From NCBI RefSeq assembly GCF_001636345.1, contig NZ_KV440945.1:2085631-2149630 (forward strand): a stretch of DNA of 64,000 bases, in the 5' to 3' direction. Position numbers and translations under genes: made by a program. This DNA is from Cytobacillus gottheilii. Its GTDB lineage: Bacteria; Bacillota; Bacilli; Bacillales; Cytobacillaceae. How positions within the stretch are numbered: position 1 is the first letter of the stretch; the number at the start of each line of letters is the position of its first letter. Positions 26,623 to 35,864 of the stretch are shown here, one piece after another. Under the pieces are notes generated by a model that worked only from the letters and a program-made list of their open reading frames with translations, did no database searches and was not told the origin of the DNA.

Positions 26623-27456
26623 ATGCAAAACATGTTATGGTATGCAATTTTAGGAATCATCGGCTGTATAATGATTAGGTTCACATACAAAAAAACAGAT
26701 TTACGATTGTACATTGCTTTATATATTTTCACCATGGGACTTGCTTTTTTTTTGGATTTCTTTGTACTAATATTATTTGATGCATATGCATATCACCCAA
26801 AAGTATTTCGGGACCATTGGTATGATAACACAGTTGGATCGAGTATGTCACAGGCACTATTTATTCCAAGTCTGTTAATGGTAATGATTACTTTCAAAAT
26901 GAAGCTAAGAATTGTTGTGCTCTTATTATTTGGTGTTTTTTTGATAGAGGAGGTTTTTACCTGGATCAACATCTATGAGCATTACTGGTGGAAATCTTGG
27001 TATACGATTATCATTTTATTCATTTCTATTTACGTTTTGAAAATGTGGAGAAACTTGCTTAAGCTGCAAATTCCGTTTACTAGGTTTTTGACAATCTATA
27101 TGGCAATTACCACATGTATGCAAGGGCTGACGATTATTATTCAAGCGTTCTGGAGAACTCACCATTATACTATTGGCTGGTTTTCTGAATTATCAAGAGA
27201 TAGTATTGCATTTAATACTGCATACTGGATGGTTTATAGCTTGCTTTTAGCAGCTATTGTTCTATACTTTTTTTCTTTCTCAGCTTGTTCCATCCTGCTG
27301 GTAGGTGATTTTTCAATTAATGTTATCTTAGAGAGGGCCGGAATATTGCATATAAACCAATACTGGCATCCAGTACTGTTTGGCATCTGTTTAATAATCG
27401 TCTTATTAATGATAAAAAAGTTAGATGATTATTTATTTTCCAGGATTCTAAAGTAG
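26623..27456 (+). CDS. Multi-pass membrane protein of unknown function
   Basis: 277 residues with about eight hydrophobic segments and an aromatic-rich character (many Trp and Tyr), including YHPKVFRDHWYDNTVGSS and YEHYWWKSWYT. Such proteins recall the CBO0543-type membrane family, but I cannot confirm this. The start at ATG 26623 lacks an obvious ribosome site. Confidence 0.6.
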   Translation: MQNMLWYAILGIIGCIMIRFTYKKTDLRLYIALYIFTMGLAFFLDFFVLILFDAYAYHPKVFRDHWYDNTVGSSMSQALFIPSLLMVMITFKMKLRIVVLLLFGVFLIEEVFTWINIYEHYWWKSWYTIIILFISIYVLKMWRNLLKLQIPFTRFLTIYMAITTCMQGLTIIIQAFWRTHHYTIGWFSELSRDSIAFNTAYWMVYSLLLAAIVLYFFSFSACSILLVGDFSINVILERAGILHINQYWHPVLFGICLIIVLLMIKKLDDYLFSRILK

Positions 27457-27521
27457 CGTATAAAACTTGCAGAACTGTTTAAAATAACTCTGATCACATA
27501 CAAGGGAAAAGGGGTGTCCTG

Positions 27522-27701
27522 GTGGAAATAAACCGTGTGAAACAAATTTTATCATCAAGTGCAGATATTGAGGTTCAATATAATGGTGCATCTGTTTGGA
27601 TCGATGGCATCAATGAAGAAAATAAAATGGCAACAGTGCATTTGCGCGGCCCTTTAGAAGAGCGAACAGAAGTAGCTATTTCAGATCTTAGAGAGATGTA
27701 A
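27522..27701 (+). CDS. sspH: H-type small acid-soluble spore protein SspH
   Basis: 59 residues from GTG 27522 with AAAAGGGG upstream. MEINRVKQILSSSADIEV..YNGASVWIDGINEENKMATV..RGPLEERTEVAISDLREM aligns with B. subtilis SspH along its full length. SASP-H proteins are packed in the spore core. A CATACAA element at about 27497 resembles a sigma-F/G -10, without a clear -35. Short terminator hairpin follows. Confidence 0.85.
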   Translation: MEINRVKQILSSSADIEVQYNGASVWIDGINEENKMATVHLRGPLEERTEVAISDLREM

Positions 27702-27727
27702 AGAGTTGCCTATATAGGCGGCTCTTT
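27700..27727 (+). terminator. Terminator after sspH
   Basis: AAAGAG..GCC / GGC..CTCTTT stem; short T tract. Confidence 0.7.
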
Positions 27728-27828
27728 ATCTTTGTACAAGTGTAAAACAGCCAAAGGTCGAATGCATCCTTAAGTATGTAGTGTTAAAATAATTGAAGCA
27801 AGGGGAAGTTAACAAAGTATCAATGTTG

Positions 27829-27875
27829 TTGCCTTTAAATACGTTGCCAGAGTATAATACCCTTAAAAAAGGGGG
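27829..27875 (+). promoter_or_regulatory. csoR promoter with probable CsoR operator
   Basis: TTGCCT, 18-base spacer, TATAAT (27853-27858). The -10 overlaps ATACCC TTAAAAAA GGGGG (27857-27875), resembling the pseudo-palindromic ATACCC..GGGTAT operators of CsoR, so the operon is probably self-repressed. Confidence 0.6.
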
Positions 27876-27882
27876 CTAGCCC

Positions 27883-28209
27883 ATGAATATGGATGCTGCA
27901 GATCATACAGCTTGCGATCATCAAAATGTTCGTAAAAGCCATCATTCAGATGAGGTCAAGAAAAACCTGACTACCAGGTTAAATCGAATTGAAGGTCAAA
28001 TTAGGGGCATAAAAGGTCTCATTGAAAAAGATACATATTGTGATGATGTCATTACACAAATATCTGCTACTCAATCTGCTTTAAATAGCGTGGCAAAACT
28101 GCTGCTGGAAGGTCACTTGAAGAGCTGTATAGTTGAGCGTATTCATGAAGGTGATGACAAGGTATTAGATGAATTTCTTACAACCGTTCAAAAATTGATG
28201 AAGAAATGA
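27883..28209 (+). CDS. csoR: Copper-sensing repressor CsoR
   Basis: 108 residues of the all-helical CsoR/RcnR family (NRIEGQIRGIKGLIEKDTYCDDVITQISA). The Cu(I) ligands are in register as Cys53, His78 and Cys82 (YCDDV, EGHLKSC), which separates it from nickel or formaldehyde sensors. The His/Cys-rich N-terminal tail (DHTACDHQNVRKSHH) may bind extra metal. Cotranscribed with copZ. Confidence 0.92.
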   Translation: MNMDAADHTACDHQNVRKSHHSDEVKKNLTTRLNRIEGQIRGIKGLIEKDTYCDDVITQISATQSALNSVAKLLLEGHLKSCIVERIHEGDDKVLDEFLTTVQKLMKK

Positions 28210-28218
28210 GGGGCACAT

Positions 28219-28425
28219 ATGGAGTACATAACTTTACAAGCCAGCGGCATGTCCTGCGGCCATTGTGTAAAAGCAATAGAGGACAGTGTCGGCGAATTAT
28301 CTGGAGTAAGCAAGGTGAAAGTTCATCTTGAAAGCGGCAAGGTTGAGGTTGAATATAATCCTGCATCTGTTACACTAGATAAGATCAAAGCAGCAATTGA
28401 TGAACAAGGATATGATGTTGTATAG
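28219..28425 (+). CDS. copZ: Copper chaperone CopZ
   Basis: 68 residues, ferredoxin-like HMA fold with GMSCGHC metal site (Cys13, Cys16) and the usual KAAIDEQGYDV end. GAGGGGCAC precedes the ATG. CopZ hands Cu(I) to the exporter CopA and to CsoR; no copA is adjacent. Confidence 0.94.
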   Translation: MEYITLQASGMSCGHCVKAIEDSVGELSGVSKVKVHLESGKVEVEYNPASVTLDKIKAAIDEQGYDVV

Positions 28426-28433
28426 AGAATCGT

Positions 28434-28469
28434 AGAACGTGTATTTATAGCACGTTCTATTATTTTTTT
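28434..28469 (+). terminator. Intrinsic terminator after copZ
   Basis: AGAACGTG / CACGTTCT stem then a T-rich tract. Confidence 0.85.
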
Positions 28470-28567
28470 AATCTGATAAAAATATTTTTTTATTGGGAAA
28501 TCGTGCTGGAACAAGTGTTTTTCGGGAAGAAAGGGTAAAAACAGAGTGTTCTAGCAAAATAAAAAAA

Positions 28568-28596
28568 TTGAATTATATTTTTGCATATGATAGAAT
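28568..28596 (+). promoter_or_regulatory. Promoter of the ribonucleotide reductase operon
   Basis: TTGAAT, 17-base spacer, TAGAAT. Transcription would begin at about 28603, inside the first NrdR box, giving a leader of about 525 bases. Confidence 0.7.
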
Positions 28597-28599
28597 TAC

Positions 28600-28646
28600 A
28601 TACAATATCTAGTGTTGCTCTTGATAGTGTTAACTATATATAGATA
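28600..28646 (+). promoter_or_regulatory. Two NrdR boxes
   Basis: Box 1 at 28600-28615 (ATACAATATCTAGTGT) matches acaCwAtATaTwGtgt closely; box 2 at 28631-28646 has the perfect core CTATATATAG. The starts are 31 bases apart, three helix turns, the standard NrdR spacing. Placed at the transcription start, so repression is expected. Confidence 0.85.
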
Positions 28647-28806
28647 ATTACACAAGACCATCCGGACTTAAGAGGGAATTCGCTAGAACGCTGATGATTG
28701 CGCCTATCATCTTAAGCAGCAATCAAAATAGTGAACCACTGATATAAATAGTTGCAAATGGCAATATGACGTGAGGGGCAACTAGTTAAAAAAATGCACA
28801 AGCCAG

Positions 28807-28858
28807 AGAAACTGCTTGCGCGAGCAAAAGTTTCTTTCTTCGGGAAGTGTTTTTTTTT
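28807..28858 (+). terminator. Putative attenuator in the nrd leader
   Basis: CTTTC-TTCG-GGAAG (28834-28847, a C(UUCG)G tetraloop) followed by nine Ts forms an intrinsic terminator 270 bases before nrdE. The upstream hairpin AGAAACT...AGTTTCT (28807-28835) shares two bases with its stem, so the two compete slightly. Confidence 0.5.
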
Positions 28859-29128
28859 GTGAAAATGATAATCAGCAACGGTCAAAAAGATGATCGATGT
28901 TTCCTGGAAACATCAAAAACTTTTTTGATTCTGGTTAAATTGAAGCAGCATACAGCATGAAACCTTTAATTTTCGTTTTGCTTGGCTCAAATCTGTGGGA
29001 TAGAGCGTATTCTCGACTGTTTAAAGACACCTGAAAAAGGACATTTACATAATGTGCATCAGGTGCATAATGTGTTTCCAAAAGAACAGCATTCCGCTGA
29101 TTCTTTCATGTTGAAGGAGGAATTATCA

Positions 29129-31348
29129 ATGACGAGTTTAACAAAAGTTGTTAACTTTCAGGAACTGCAGGAAATGTTTCCTGAACTGCAAATGCAAAAT
29201 TTAGAAAAGAAAGCTGCGCAATTAGACAGCCTAAATGAAAATTCTTTTTATGATCAGCTAATACTAGAGTGCTTATCCTTTATTTCAATGGATGAACCTA
29301 ATTGGACATATGTTGCAGCTCATTTATATTTACAGCAATTATATCGTCATGCAGGTGAGAATCGAGGATATCAGGCAGATCACAAATATGGCAGCTTTTA
29401 TGATCTATTACATAAACTCGTCTCATTAGATATATATGAAGGTAAACTAATAGAGAAATATGATAGAGCTGAAATTGATGAGCTAGGGCGTTTTATTAAC
29501 CCTGAAAAAGATCAGTTATTTACTTATTTAGGGATTAAGATGCTCGCTGATCGATATTTAGCGAAAGACCGTCAAAAGAATATCTATGAATTGCCTCAGG
29601 AGAGATTCATGGTGATCAGTATGATTTTGATGCAAAATGAAGCTCGCTCTCAAAGAGTTGAACTAGTAAAAGAAGCTTACTGGGCACTAAGTAATTTATA
29701 TATGACTGTAGCAACACCGACTATGTCAAACGCCGGGAAAAAATGGGGGCAGCTTTCAAGCTGCTTTATTGAAACAGTTGACGATAGCTTAGATTCTATT
29801 TACGACAGCAATACGGATATTGCTGCATTATCTAAAAATGGCGGAGGAATTGGTGTCTACTTAGGCAAAATCCGCAGCAGAGGCAGTGATATTAAAGGCT
29901 TTAAAGGGGCATCTTCCGGCGTTTTGCCATGGATGAAGCAGTTAAACAATACAGCGGTAAGTGTAGATCAGCTTGGTCAGAGACAAGGAGCAATCAGTGT
30001 TTATTTAGATGTATGGCATAAGGATATTTTCTCTTTCTTAGATGCTAAATTAAACAATGGGGACGAGCGTTTGCGTACACATGACCTTTTCACTGGCATC
30101 TGTATCCCTGATTTATTCATGGAGGCTGTTGAGAATAGAGGAGACTGGCATTTATTTGATCCTCATGAAGTCAGAAGAGTAATGGGGTTCTCGCTGGAGG
30201 ATTATTTTGATGAAAAAGATGGTGAGGGCTCTTTCAGAGAAAAGTATCAAGAGTGTATTGATAATGAGCAGCTTAGCCGTGAAACCATTCCAGCTATCGA
30301 AATTATGAAATCCGTTCTTAGAAGCCAGCTTGAAACAGGCACTCCGTTTATGTTCTATCGTGATGAAGTGAATCGTAAAAATGCAAATGGACATAAGGGA
30401 ATGATCTATTGCACAAATCTTTGTACAGAGATAGTTCAAAACCAAAGTGTTACAAAAAGAATAGAGGAATATACAAAGGACGGCAAAATCGTGATCGAAA
30501 AAACGCCAGGAGACTTTGTTGTATGTAATCTTTCTTCCATTAACCTAGCACGTGCTGTCAGCGATTCTGCTTTGGAAAGACTTATTAAGGTCCAGGTTAG
30601 AATGCTTGATAATGTTATCGATATTAATACGATTCCTGTTATACAAGGGCAGTTAACAAACCAAAAGTACCGTGCAATTGGCTTAGGGACATTTGGCTGG
30701 CATCATTTGCTTGCGATCAGTAAAATTGCTTGGGAAAGCGAAAGAGCAGTTCAATTTGCAGACGAGCTATATGAAAAAATCGCTTATTTAACGATTCAAA
30801 GCTCTATGGAACTTGCTGCTGAAAAAGAATCATATCCTGCATTTGAAGGCTCAGATTGGGATACTGGAGCATATTTTGAAAAACGCGGATATCTGCAGTC
30901 AGACAGCAATCTGGATTGGCAAGGGTTAATGGAGTCTGTGCAAAAAAATGGAATGAGAAATGCTTATTTATTAGCAGTAGCTCCTAATGCTTCAACAGCA
31001 TTGATCGCAGGAAGCACACCAAGCATCGATCCTATTTTCAATAAGCAATATTCTGAAGAGAAAAAGGATTATCGTATCCCTGTAACTGCTCCAGACCTTA
31101 ACAGTGAGACAACATGGTATTATAAATCTGCTTACTTATTGGATCAAAAATGGAGTATTCTGCAGAATGCGCAGCGTCAAAAACATATTGATCAGGCAAT
31201 CTCTTTTAACTTATATGTACCAAATACAATCAAAGCAAAAGACCTTCTTGATCTTCATACAACAGCTTGGAAAGAAAAGTTAAAAACTAGCTATTATATT
31301 CGATCAACATCTTCTGAAATTGAAGATTGTGAATCATGCTCCAGCTGA
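29129..31348 (+). CDS. nrdE: Class I ribonucleotide reductase, large subunit
   Basis: 739 residues from ATG 29129 (AAGGAGG). The frame continues upstream but without a ribosome site. Active-site residues are in place: QLSSCF and CNLSSINL (redox Cys pair), NLCTEIV (Asn, thiyl Cys, Glu), the Tyr pair in KTSYYIRS, and the C-terminal shuttle CESC. There is no N-terminal ATP-cone, so no classic dATP overall inhibition. It reduces NDPs to dNDPs with the small subunit encoded next. nrdE or nrdA naming is uncertain. Confidence 0.9.
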   Translation: MTSLTKVVNFQELQEMFPELQMQNLEKKAAQLDSLNENSFYDQLILECLSFISMDEPNWTYVAAHLYLQQLYRHAGENRGYQADHKYGSFYDLLHKLVSLDIYEGKLIEKYDRAEIDELGRFINPEKDQLFTYLGIKMLADRYLAKDRQKNIYELPQERFMVISMILMQNEARSQRVELVKEAYWALSNLYMTVATPTMSNAGKKWGQLSSCFIETVDDSLDSIYDSNTDIAALSKNGGGIGVYLGKIRSRGSDIKGFKGASSGVLPWMKQLNNTAVSVDQLGQRQGAISVYLDVWHKDIFSFLDAKLNNGDERLRTHDLFTGICIPDLFMEAVENRGDWHLFDPHEVRRVMGFSLEDYFDEKDGEGSFREKYQECIDNEQLSRETIPAIEIMKSVLRSQLETGTPFMFYRDEVNRKNANGHKGMIYCTNLCTEIVQNQSVTKRIEEYTKDGKIVIEKTPGDFVVCNLSSINLARAVSDSALERLIKVQVRMLDNVIDINTIPVIQGQLTNQKYRAIGLGTFGWHHLLAISKIAWESERAVQFADELYEKIAYLTIQSSMELAAEKESYPAFEGSDWDTGAYFEKRGYLQSDSNLDWQGLMESVQKNGMRNAYLLAVAPNASTALIAGSTPSIDPIFNKQYSEEKKDYRIPVTAPDLNSETTWYYKSAYLLDQKWSILQNAQRQKHIDQAISFNLYVPNTIKAKDLLDLHTTAWKEKLKTSYYIRSTSSEIEDCESCSS

Positions 31349-31367
31349 TTTGAAAGGGGAAATACGA

Positions 31368-32408
31368 ATGGTAACGATCAATAAAAGAAAAATTATGGAT
31401 GAGACCGCCCCAAACCGGTCTACGGCTATTATCAATGGCTCAACTTCAAATATATTAAACTGGGATGATGTCCGTTATTCTTGGGCATATCCTAAATACA
31501 AAAAAATGCTGGCTAACTTTTGGACGCCATTTGAAATTAATATGTCTCAAGACATTAAGCAGTTTCCTGCATTATCAAAAGATGAACAAGATTCCTTCTT
31601 GAAAATTATCGGGTTATTAGCTCTGCTTGATAGTATCCAGACGGATTATGCCGGCAAGGTTGCAGATTATCTGACAGATTCCAGCCTTTCAGCCTTGATG
31701 ATCATTCTTGCACAGCAAGAAGTCATTCACAATCATTCATATTCATATGTACTATCAAGTATTGTTTCAAAACAAAAGCAGGACGAAGTTTTTGAATACT
31801 GGCGTACAGAAGAAACATTAATAAAAAGAAATGAATTTGTTACAAACGGCTATAAAGATTTTGCAAAGGACCCAACTGCTGAAAATCTATTAAAGTCTAT
31901 TGTTTACGATGTGGTATTAGAAGGTTTGTTCTTCTATTCCGGCTTTGCTTTCTTCTACTATCTTGCAAGAAATCAAAAAATGGTTTCCACATCCACGATG
32001 ATTAACTATATAAATCGTGATGAACAAATTCACGTGGATTTATTTGTGAAGATCTTTAAAGAAATAATAGCTGAAAATCCTGAATTGGATACACCAGAAC
32101 TAAAAATGTTTGTGAAAGAAACATTTAAAGAAGCGGCAGAGCTTGAAATTGAATGGGCACGTACTGTTATTGGTAATAAATTAGAAGGTGTTCTGCTAAG
32201 TGATCTTGAAGCGTATATTAAATTTTACGCAAATGTGCGCAGCAACCAGCTCGGTTTTGAACGACCGTTTGAAGGTTTTAGAACAAATCCACTGCGCTGG
32301 ATTGTAGCATATGAAGAAGTTGACCAAGGCAAATCAGACTTTTTCGAGCAAAAATCACGTCAATATACGAAAGTGAATCAAGTCGATAACGGATTTGATG
32401 AGCTTTAA
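31368..32408 (+). CDS. nrdF: Class I ribonucleotide reductase, small (radical) subunit
   Basis: 346 residues from ATG 31368 (AAAGGGG upstream), 19 bases after the large subunit. Metal ligands are recognisable: LLDSIQ (Asp), QQEVIHNHSY (Glu, His and the radical Tyr four residues on), VLEGLFF (Glu) and RDEQIHVDLF (Glu, His). It houses the diiron or dimanganese tyrosyl radical. No nrdI, the Mn-activating flavodoxin, is in this operon. Confidence 0.9.
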   Translation: MVTINKRKIMDETAPNRSTAIINGSTSNILNWDDVRYSWAYPKYKKMLANFWTPFEINMSQDIKQFPALSKDEQDSFLKIIGLLALLDSIQTDYAGKVADYLTDSSLSALMIILAQQEVIHNHSYSYVLSSIVSKQKQDEVFEYWRTEETLIKRNEFVTNGYKDFAKDPTAENLLKSIVYDVVLEGLFFYSGFAFFYYLARNQKMVSTSTMINYINRDEQIHVDLFVKIFKEIIAENPELDTPELKMFVKETFKEAAELEIEWARTVIGNKLEGVLLSDLEAYIKFYANVRSNQLGFERPFEGFRTNPLRWIVAYEEVDQGKSDFFEQKSRQYTKVNQVDNGFDEL

Positions 32409-32412
32409 TGAG

Positions 32413-32453
32413 AAAAGGATTAGTGACTTGAAACGTCGCTAATCCTTTTTTTA
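32413..32453 (+). terminator. Intrinsic terminator after nrdF
   Basis: AAAAGGATTAG.GAC / GTC.CTAATCCTTTT stem and T run. Confidence 0.92.
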
Positions 32454-32583
32454 TTTTCTCGGTATAATTGTATTTGTCAATAATATTTCAAAGAAATATT
32501 TTACGATTTTTTGAACGTTTTGATTGTATTCCTTCATAATCTAATTTATAATTATTATAAATAAGGTGAAGGAGTGAGAAATC

Positions 32584-32805
32584 ATGATTCGTATTGCATT
32601 TTCCGGTTTTGGAGCAATTGTTCTGATCGTTATTGAATCATATATCGCTATGTACCTAAAAGGATCATCAACCATTCAATTTGGAGGCTTAAGTCCTGTG
32701 ATTTCAATTTGGGCGATGAACTTCTTCTTGCTATTTACAATGTTTACTCATTATAAAATCTGGAAAGAAAACAGGGAAGTTACAAAGGAAAATACCTCTG
32801 TCTAA
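32584..32805 (+). CDS. Small two-helix membrane protein
   Basis: 73 residues; two membrane segments (IAFSGFGAIVLIVIESYIAMYL and ISIWAMNFFLLFTMFTHYKIW) and a charged tail. GAAGGAG precedes the ATG. Family not recognised. A structured 110-base RNA segment with its own terminator follows directly. Confidence 0.65.
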   Translation: MIRIAFSGFGAIVLIVIESYIAMYLKGSSTIQFGGLSPVISIWAMNFFLLFTMFTHYKIWKENREVTKENTSV

Positions 32806-32818
32806 ACGAATAAACAAG

Positions 32819-32930
32819 CGTTTGGGCCCACAGGGATTTATTTTCAACCCCGGGTCCTTAGGCGCAAACTCGTATGATTGTCTACATACATGCGAAAAGC
32901 CTATCCGAAAAGGAAAGGCTTTTTTTATAC
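32819..32930 (+). ncRNA. Structured 3'UTR or small RNA candidate
   Basis: A strong hairpin (GTTTG-GGCCC-aca-GGG with CCC-c-GGGTCC...CAAAC, 32823-32870) with the loop-side sequence ATTTATTTTCAACCCC, then a separate terminator AAAAGCCT...AGGCTTTTTTT (32895-32928). No open frame. It could be the 3' end of the upstream mRNA or an independent small RNA; no separate promoter is obvious. Confidence 0.45.
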
Positions 32931-33113
32931 TCTAAAAAGGTAATTGCATGAGAGAGATAATCTATTTTAAAAAATCTGATTCTTTTACGAAAAAATTAAA
33001 TATTTTAAATACGGTAAATAACATTTTTACCTATTATAATATGACGTATAGGAACATTTAACTATAATAATTCATTACCACTATAGAATTTTAAGAGAGG
33101 CAAGGTACATTCC

Positions 33114-35585
33114 ATGGAGCTTACCAGCTACTATAATATAACTCTTGTTTTCATTTCCATTTTAATTGCTGTTATTGCTTCATACGCATCCTTAAATATT
33201 GTCAGCCGCCTAAGAAGATCTTCAGGTATGGTTCGTTATATTTGGCTTACTGCTGGTGCTTTTTCATTAGGCTTTGGTATCTGGTCTATGCACTTTATTG
33301 CCATGTTGGCTCATCATCTTAGTATTCCTGTTATGTACGATACCTTTCTGGTGGTTTTATCAATTGTTTTGGCTGTAGTTGCATGTGCCATTGCTTTTGC
33401 TATTGTTAGTGTAGGCTTAAACCGGGGATTATTTATCTTTATAGGAGCTGCCTTTTTATCAGCTGGAATTGCATTAATGCATTATGTAGGAATGGCAGCC
33501 ATGGTAATGGATGCTGCGATTATTTATGATCCATTATTATTCGTTTTGTCGATTATTATTGCTTTTGTTGCTTCATTAGCGGCCTTATATTTATTCTTTT
33601 ATTTTGAAAAAAATGCAAATCAAAAGTACACACATCTAAAAAAGATAGCGAGTTCTTTAGTTATGGGTGCCGCAATCTCCGGCATGCATTTTACCGGGAT
33701 GGCTGCAGCGACATATGAATCTATGGGAATTGAACACAATCACGCACACGCTCATTCCTCAGCTGCAATCTATACAACAGTCATGGGGTTCACTATAGGA
33801 ATTGGAATGTTTCTGCTTCTCACCATTATTTTGGTTAGTACATTTTTAGATAGAAGATTTCAGCAGAAAACCGATCAGCTTCAATTTTTGGATAATATGT
33901 ATCAATCCATTATTATGACTGCGAATGATGCGATTGTTTTAGCTGACAGTGAGGGAACCATTATTGCCTGGAATAACGCAGCTGAAGCTATATTCTACTA
34001 CAAAGAAAATGAAATTCTTGGGCAGAGTCTGGACGTTATTATTCCTGTTAGCTACCGCAAGGCGCATAGTAAGGGTTTGAAGGATTATGTTGCTACTGGA
34101 AAAGAACAAATTATTGGAAAGTCGGTTGAGTTAGAAGCTCTTCGCAAAAATGGAGAGGTCTTTGCAATTGAATTAACACTATCAACCTTGACGAATGATG
34201 AAAATACGTATTTCAGTGGAATCATCCGGGACATTTCTGAACGGAAAAAGAATGAGAAGAAAATAACGGAGCTTGTTTATCGTGATCCATTAACAAACTT
34301 ACCGAATAGAAGGTTCTTGAATAATTATCTTTCCTTAAGTATCGAACAGGCAGCAATCAATCATCAATCATTGGCAGTTCTTTTTATTGACCTTGACCGT
34401 TTTAAATATATAAATGATACACTCGGCCACAGTGTCGGTGATCAGCTTCTCGTGGAAGTATCGAAGCGAATGTCTAAATATATTGAGAAAAAGGACATGC
34501 TTGCCAGACAGGGAGGAGATGAATATATATTAATCTTCCCGCAAATGAATCATCAGCATGCTGCAAAAATTTCACAGCAGATTTTAGATGAATTGTTAAT
34601 GCCATTTCATTTTGAGGATAACGAACTGTTTATCTCGGCTTCCATTGGCATCAGTATGTATCCTGAAGATGGCAGTGAAGCTGATTTGCTTGTGAAAAAT
34701 GCCGACACAGCAATGTACAGGGCAAAAGAGAATGGAAAAAACAATTTTCAATTCTTTACAGCCGATATGAATGAGCTGATGGCAAAAAAAATGAGACTAG
34801 AGATTGGATTGCGCAAAGCGGTCATTAATAACGAATTAGAACTATATTATCAGCCGCAAATACAGGTGAACACTGGTCATATTATGGGGGTTGAAGCATT
34901 AATCCGCTGGAACCATCCTAAGATGGGCATCGTTTCACCTGCAGATTTTATCCCACTCGCTGAAGAGACAGGATTGATTATCCAGATTGGAACTTGGGTA
35001 ATTGAAACGGCATGCCGACAAGCAAAGGAATGGGAGATACAGGGATATGCTCCCGTAAGAATGAGTATAAATATCTCTGCACGCCAATTCCAGCAGACCT
35101 CGTTTGTAGATACGGTGATGGAAATTATCGAAAATACTAAAATTGATCCACAATACCTGGAACTTGAATTAACGGAAACGATTGTACAAGATCCGGTTTA
35201 TGCGATTCCAGTGCTTAATCAATTAAAAGAGATGGGCATAAAATTATCCCTGGATGATTTCGGTACAGGGTATTCTTCATTAAGCTATTTAAAGTCCTTT
35301 CCGCTTGATACATTAAAAATTGACCGTTCATTTATTAGTACAGTCAACGAAAGCGGGAAAGATGCAGCCATTGTCAAAACAATTATTAATATGGCTAATA
35401 GCCTTGATCTAAATGTAATAGCTGAAGGTGTGGAAACAAATGAACAGCTGTTATCCTTAAAGCAGGATGGCTGTGACGAATATCAGGGATACTTGTTCAG
35501 TAAGCCTGTAAAAGCTATTGCAGTACAAGAATTGCTTCAAAAATGTATGGAAGAAAAGTCATTAGGACCAATAGTTGAAGTTTAA
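33114..35585 (+). CDS. MHYT-PAS-GGDEF-EAL cyclic-di-GMP protein (DgcW/YkoW-like)
   Basis: 823 residues. Seven N-terminal membrane helices carry three MHYT-type motifs (WSMHFIAM, MHYVGMAAM, MHFTGMAA). A PAS domain follows (about 255-380), then GGDEF (QGGDEYIL, with Tyr for Phe, DLDRFKYIND and RDPLTNLPNR intact) and EAL (GVEALIRWNHP, ELTET, LDDFGTGYSSLSYLK, AEGVET). Both catalytic signatures look usable. Same domain set as B. subtilis YkoW/DgcW. Probably senses a gas or redox signal through MHYT and turns over c-di-GMP. Confidence 0.93.
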   Translation: MELTSYYNITLVFISILIAVIASYASLNIVSRLRRSSGMVRYIWLTAGAFSLGFGIWSMHFIAMLAHHLSIPVMYDTFLVVLSIVLAVVACAIAFAIVSVGLNRGLFIFIGAAFLSAGIALMHYVGMAAMVMDAAIIYDPLLFVLSIIIAFVASLAALYLFFYFEKNANQKYTHLKKIASSLVMGAAISGMHFTGMAAATYESMGIEHNHAHAHSSAAIYTTVMGFTIGIGMFLLLTIILVSTFLDRRFQQKTDQLQFLDNMYQSIIMTANDAIVLADSEGTIIAWNNAAEAIFYYKENEILGQSLDVIIPVSYRKAHSKGLKDYVATGKEQIIGKSVELEALRKNGEVFAIELTLSTLTNDENTYFSGIIRDISERKKNEKKITELVYRDPLTNLPNRRFLNNYLSLSIEQAAINHQSLAVLFIDLDRFKYINDTLGHSVGDQLLVEVSKRMSKYIEKKDMLARQGGDEYILIFPQMNHQHAAKISQQILDELLMPFHFEDNELFISASIGISMYPEDGSEADLLVKNADTAMYRAKENGKNNFQFFTADMNELMAKKMRLEIGLRKAVINNELELYYQPQIQVNTGHIMGVEALIRWNHPKMGIVSPADFIPLAEETGLIIQIGTWVIETACRQAKEWEIQGYAPVRMSINISARQFQQTSFVDTVMEIIENTKIDPQYLELELTETIVQDPVYAIPVLNQLKEMGIKLSLDDFGTGYSSLSYLKSFPLDTLKIDRSFISTVNESGKDAAIVKTIINMANSLDLNVIAEGVETNEQLLSLKQDGCDEYQGYLFSKPVKAIAVQELLQKCMEEKSLGPIVEV

Positions 35586-35637
35586 AACATAAATTGGTTT
35601 TCTCAAGAATAAAGCCTAAACAATAGGGAAACAAATG

Positions 35638-35675
35638 AACTAGACGAGGAATCATATTTCCGTCTAGTTTTTTAT
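35638..35675 (+). terminator. Intrinsic terminator
   Basis: AACTAGACG / CGTCTAGTT stem then T run. Confidence 0.9.
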
Positions 35676-35864
35676 TTTTGGAGCATAACAGTCTCTTGAA
35701 CGATGAAATGCCATTAAAATATAGCCTTATTATGTATTTTAACCCCTGTGCACAATTATTTGTTACCTAACTATTTAGAAGCAAGTATACTGATATTAAT
35801 GGAAGGATGAAAGGGCAATCTGTTTCGTGAGTAAAAACTCAGTGCTTCAACAGAAGGCAAAGGA

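Noticed and set aside
28982-29128. In-frame upstream extension of nrdE from a TTG
   Set aside because: No ribosome site, while ATG 29129 has AAGGAGG; the stretch is better read as leader.
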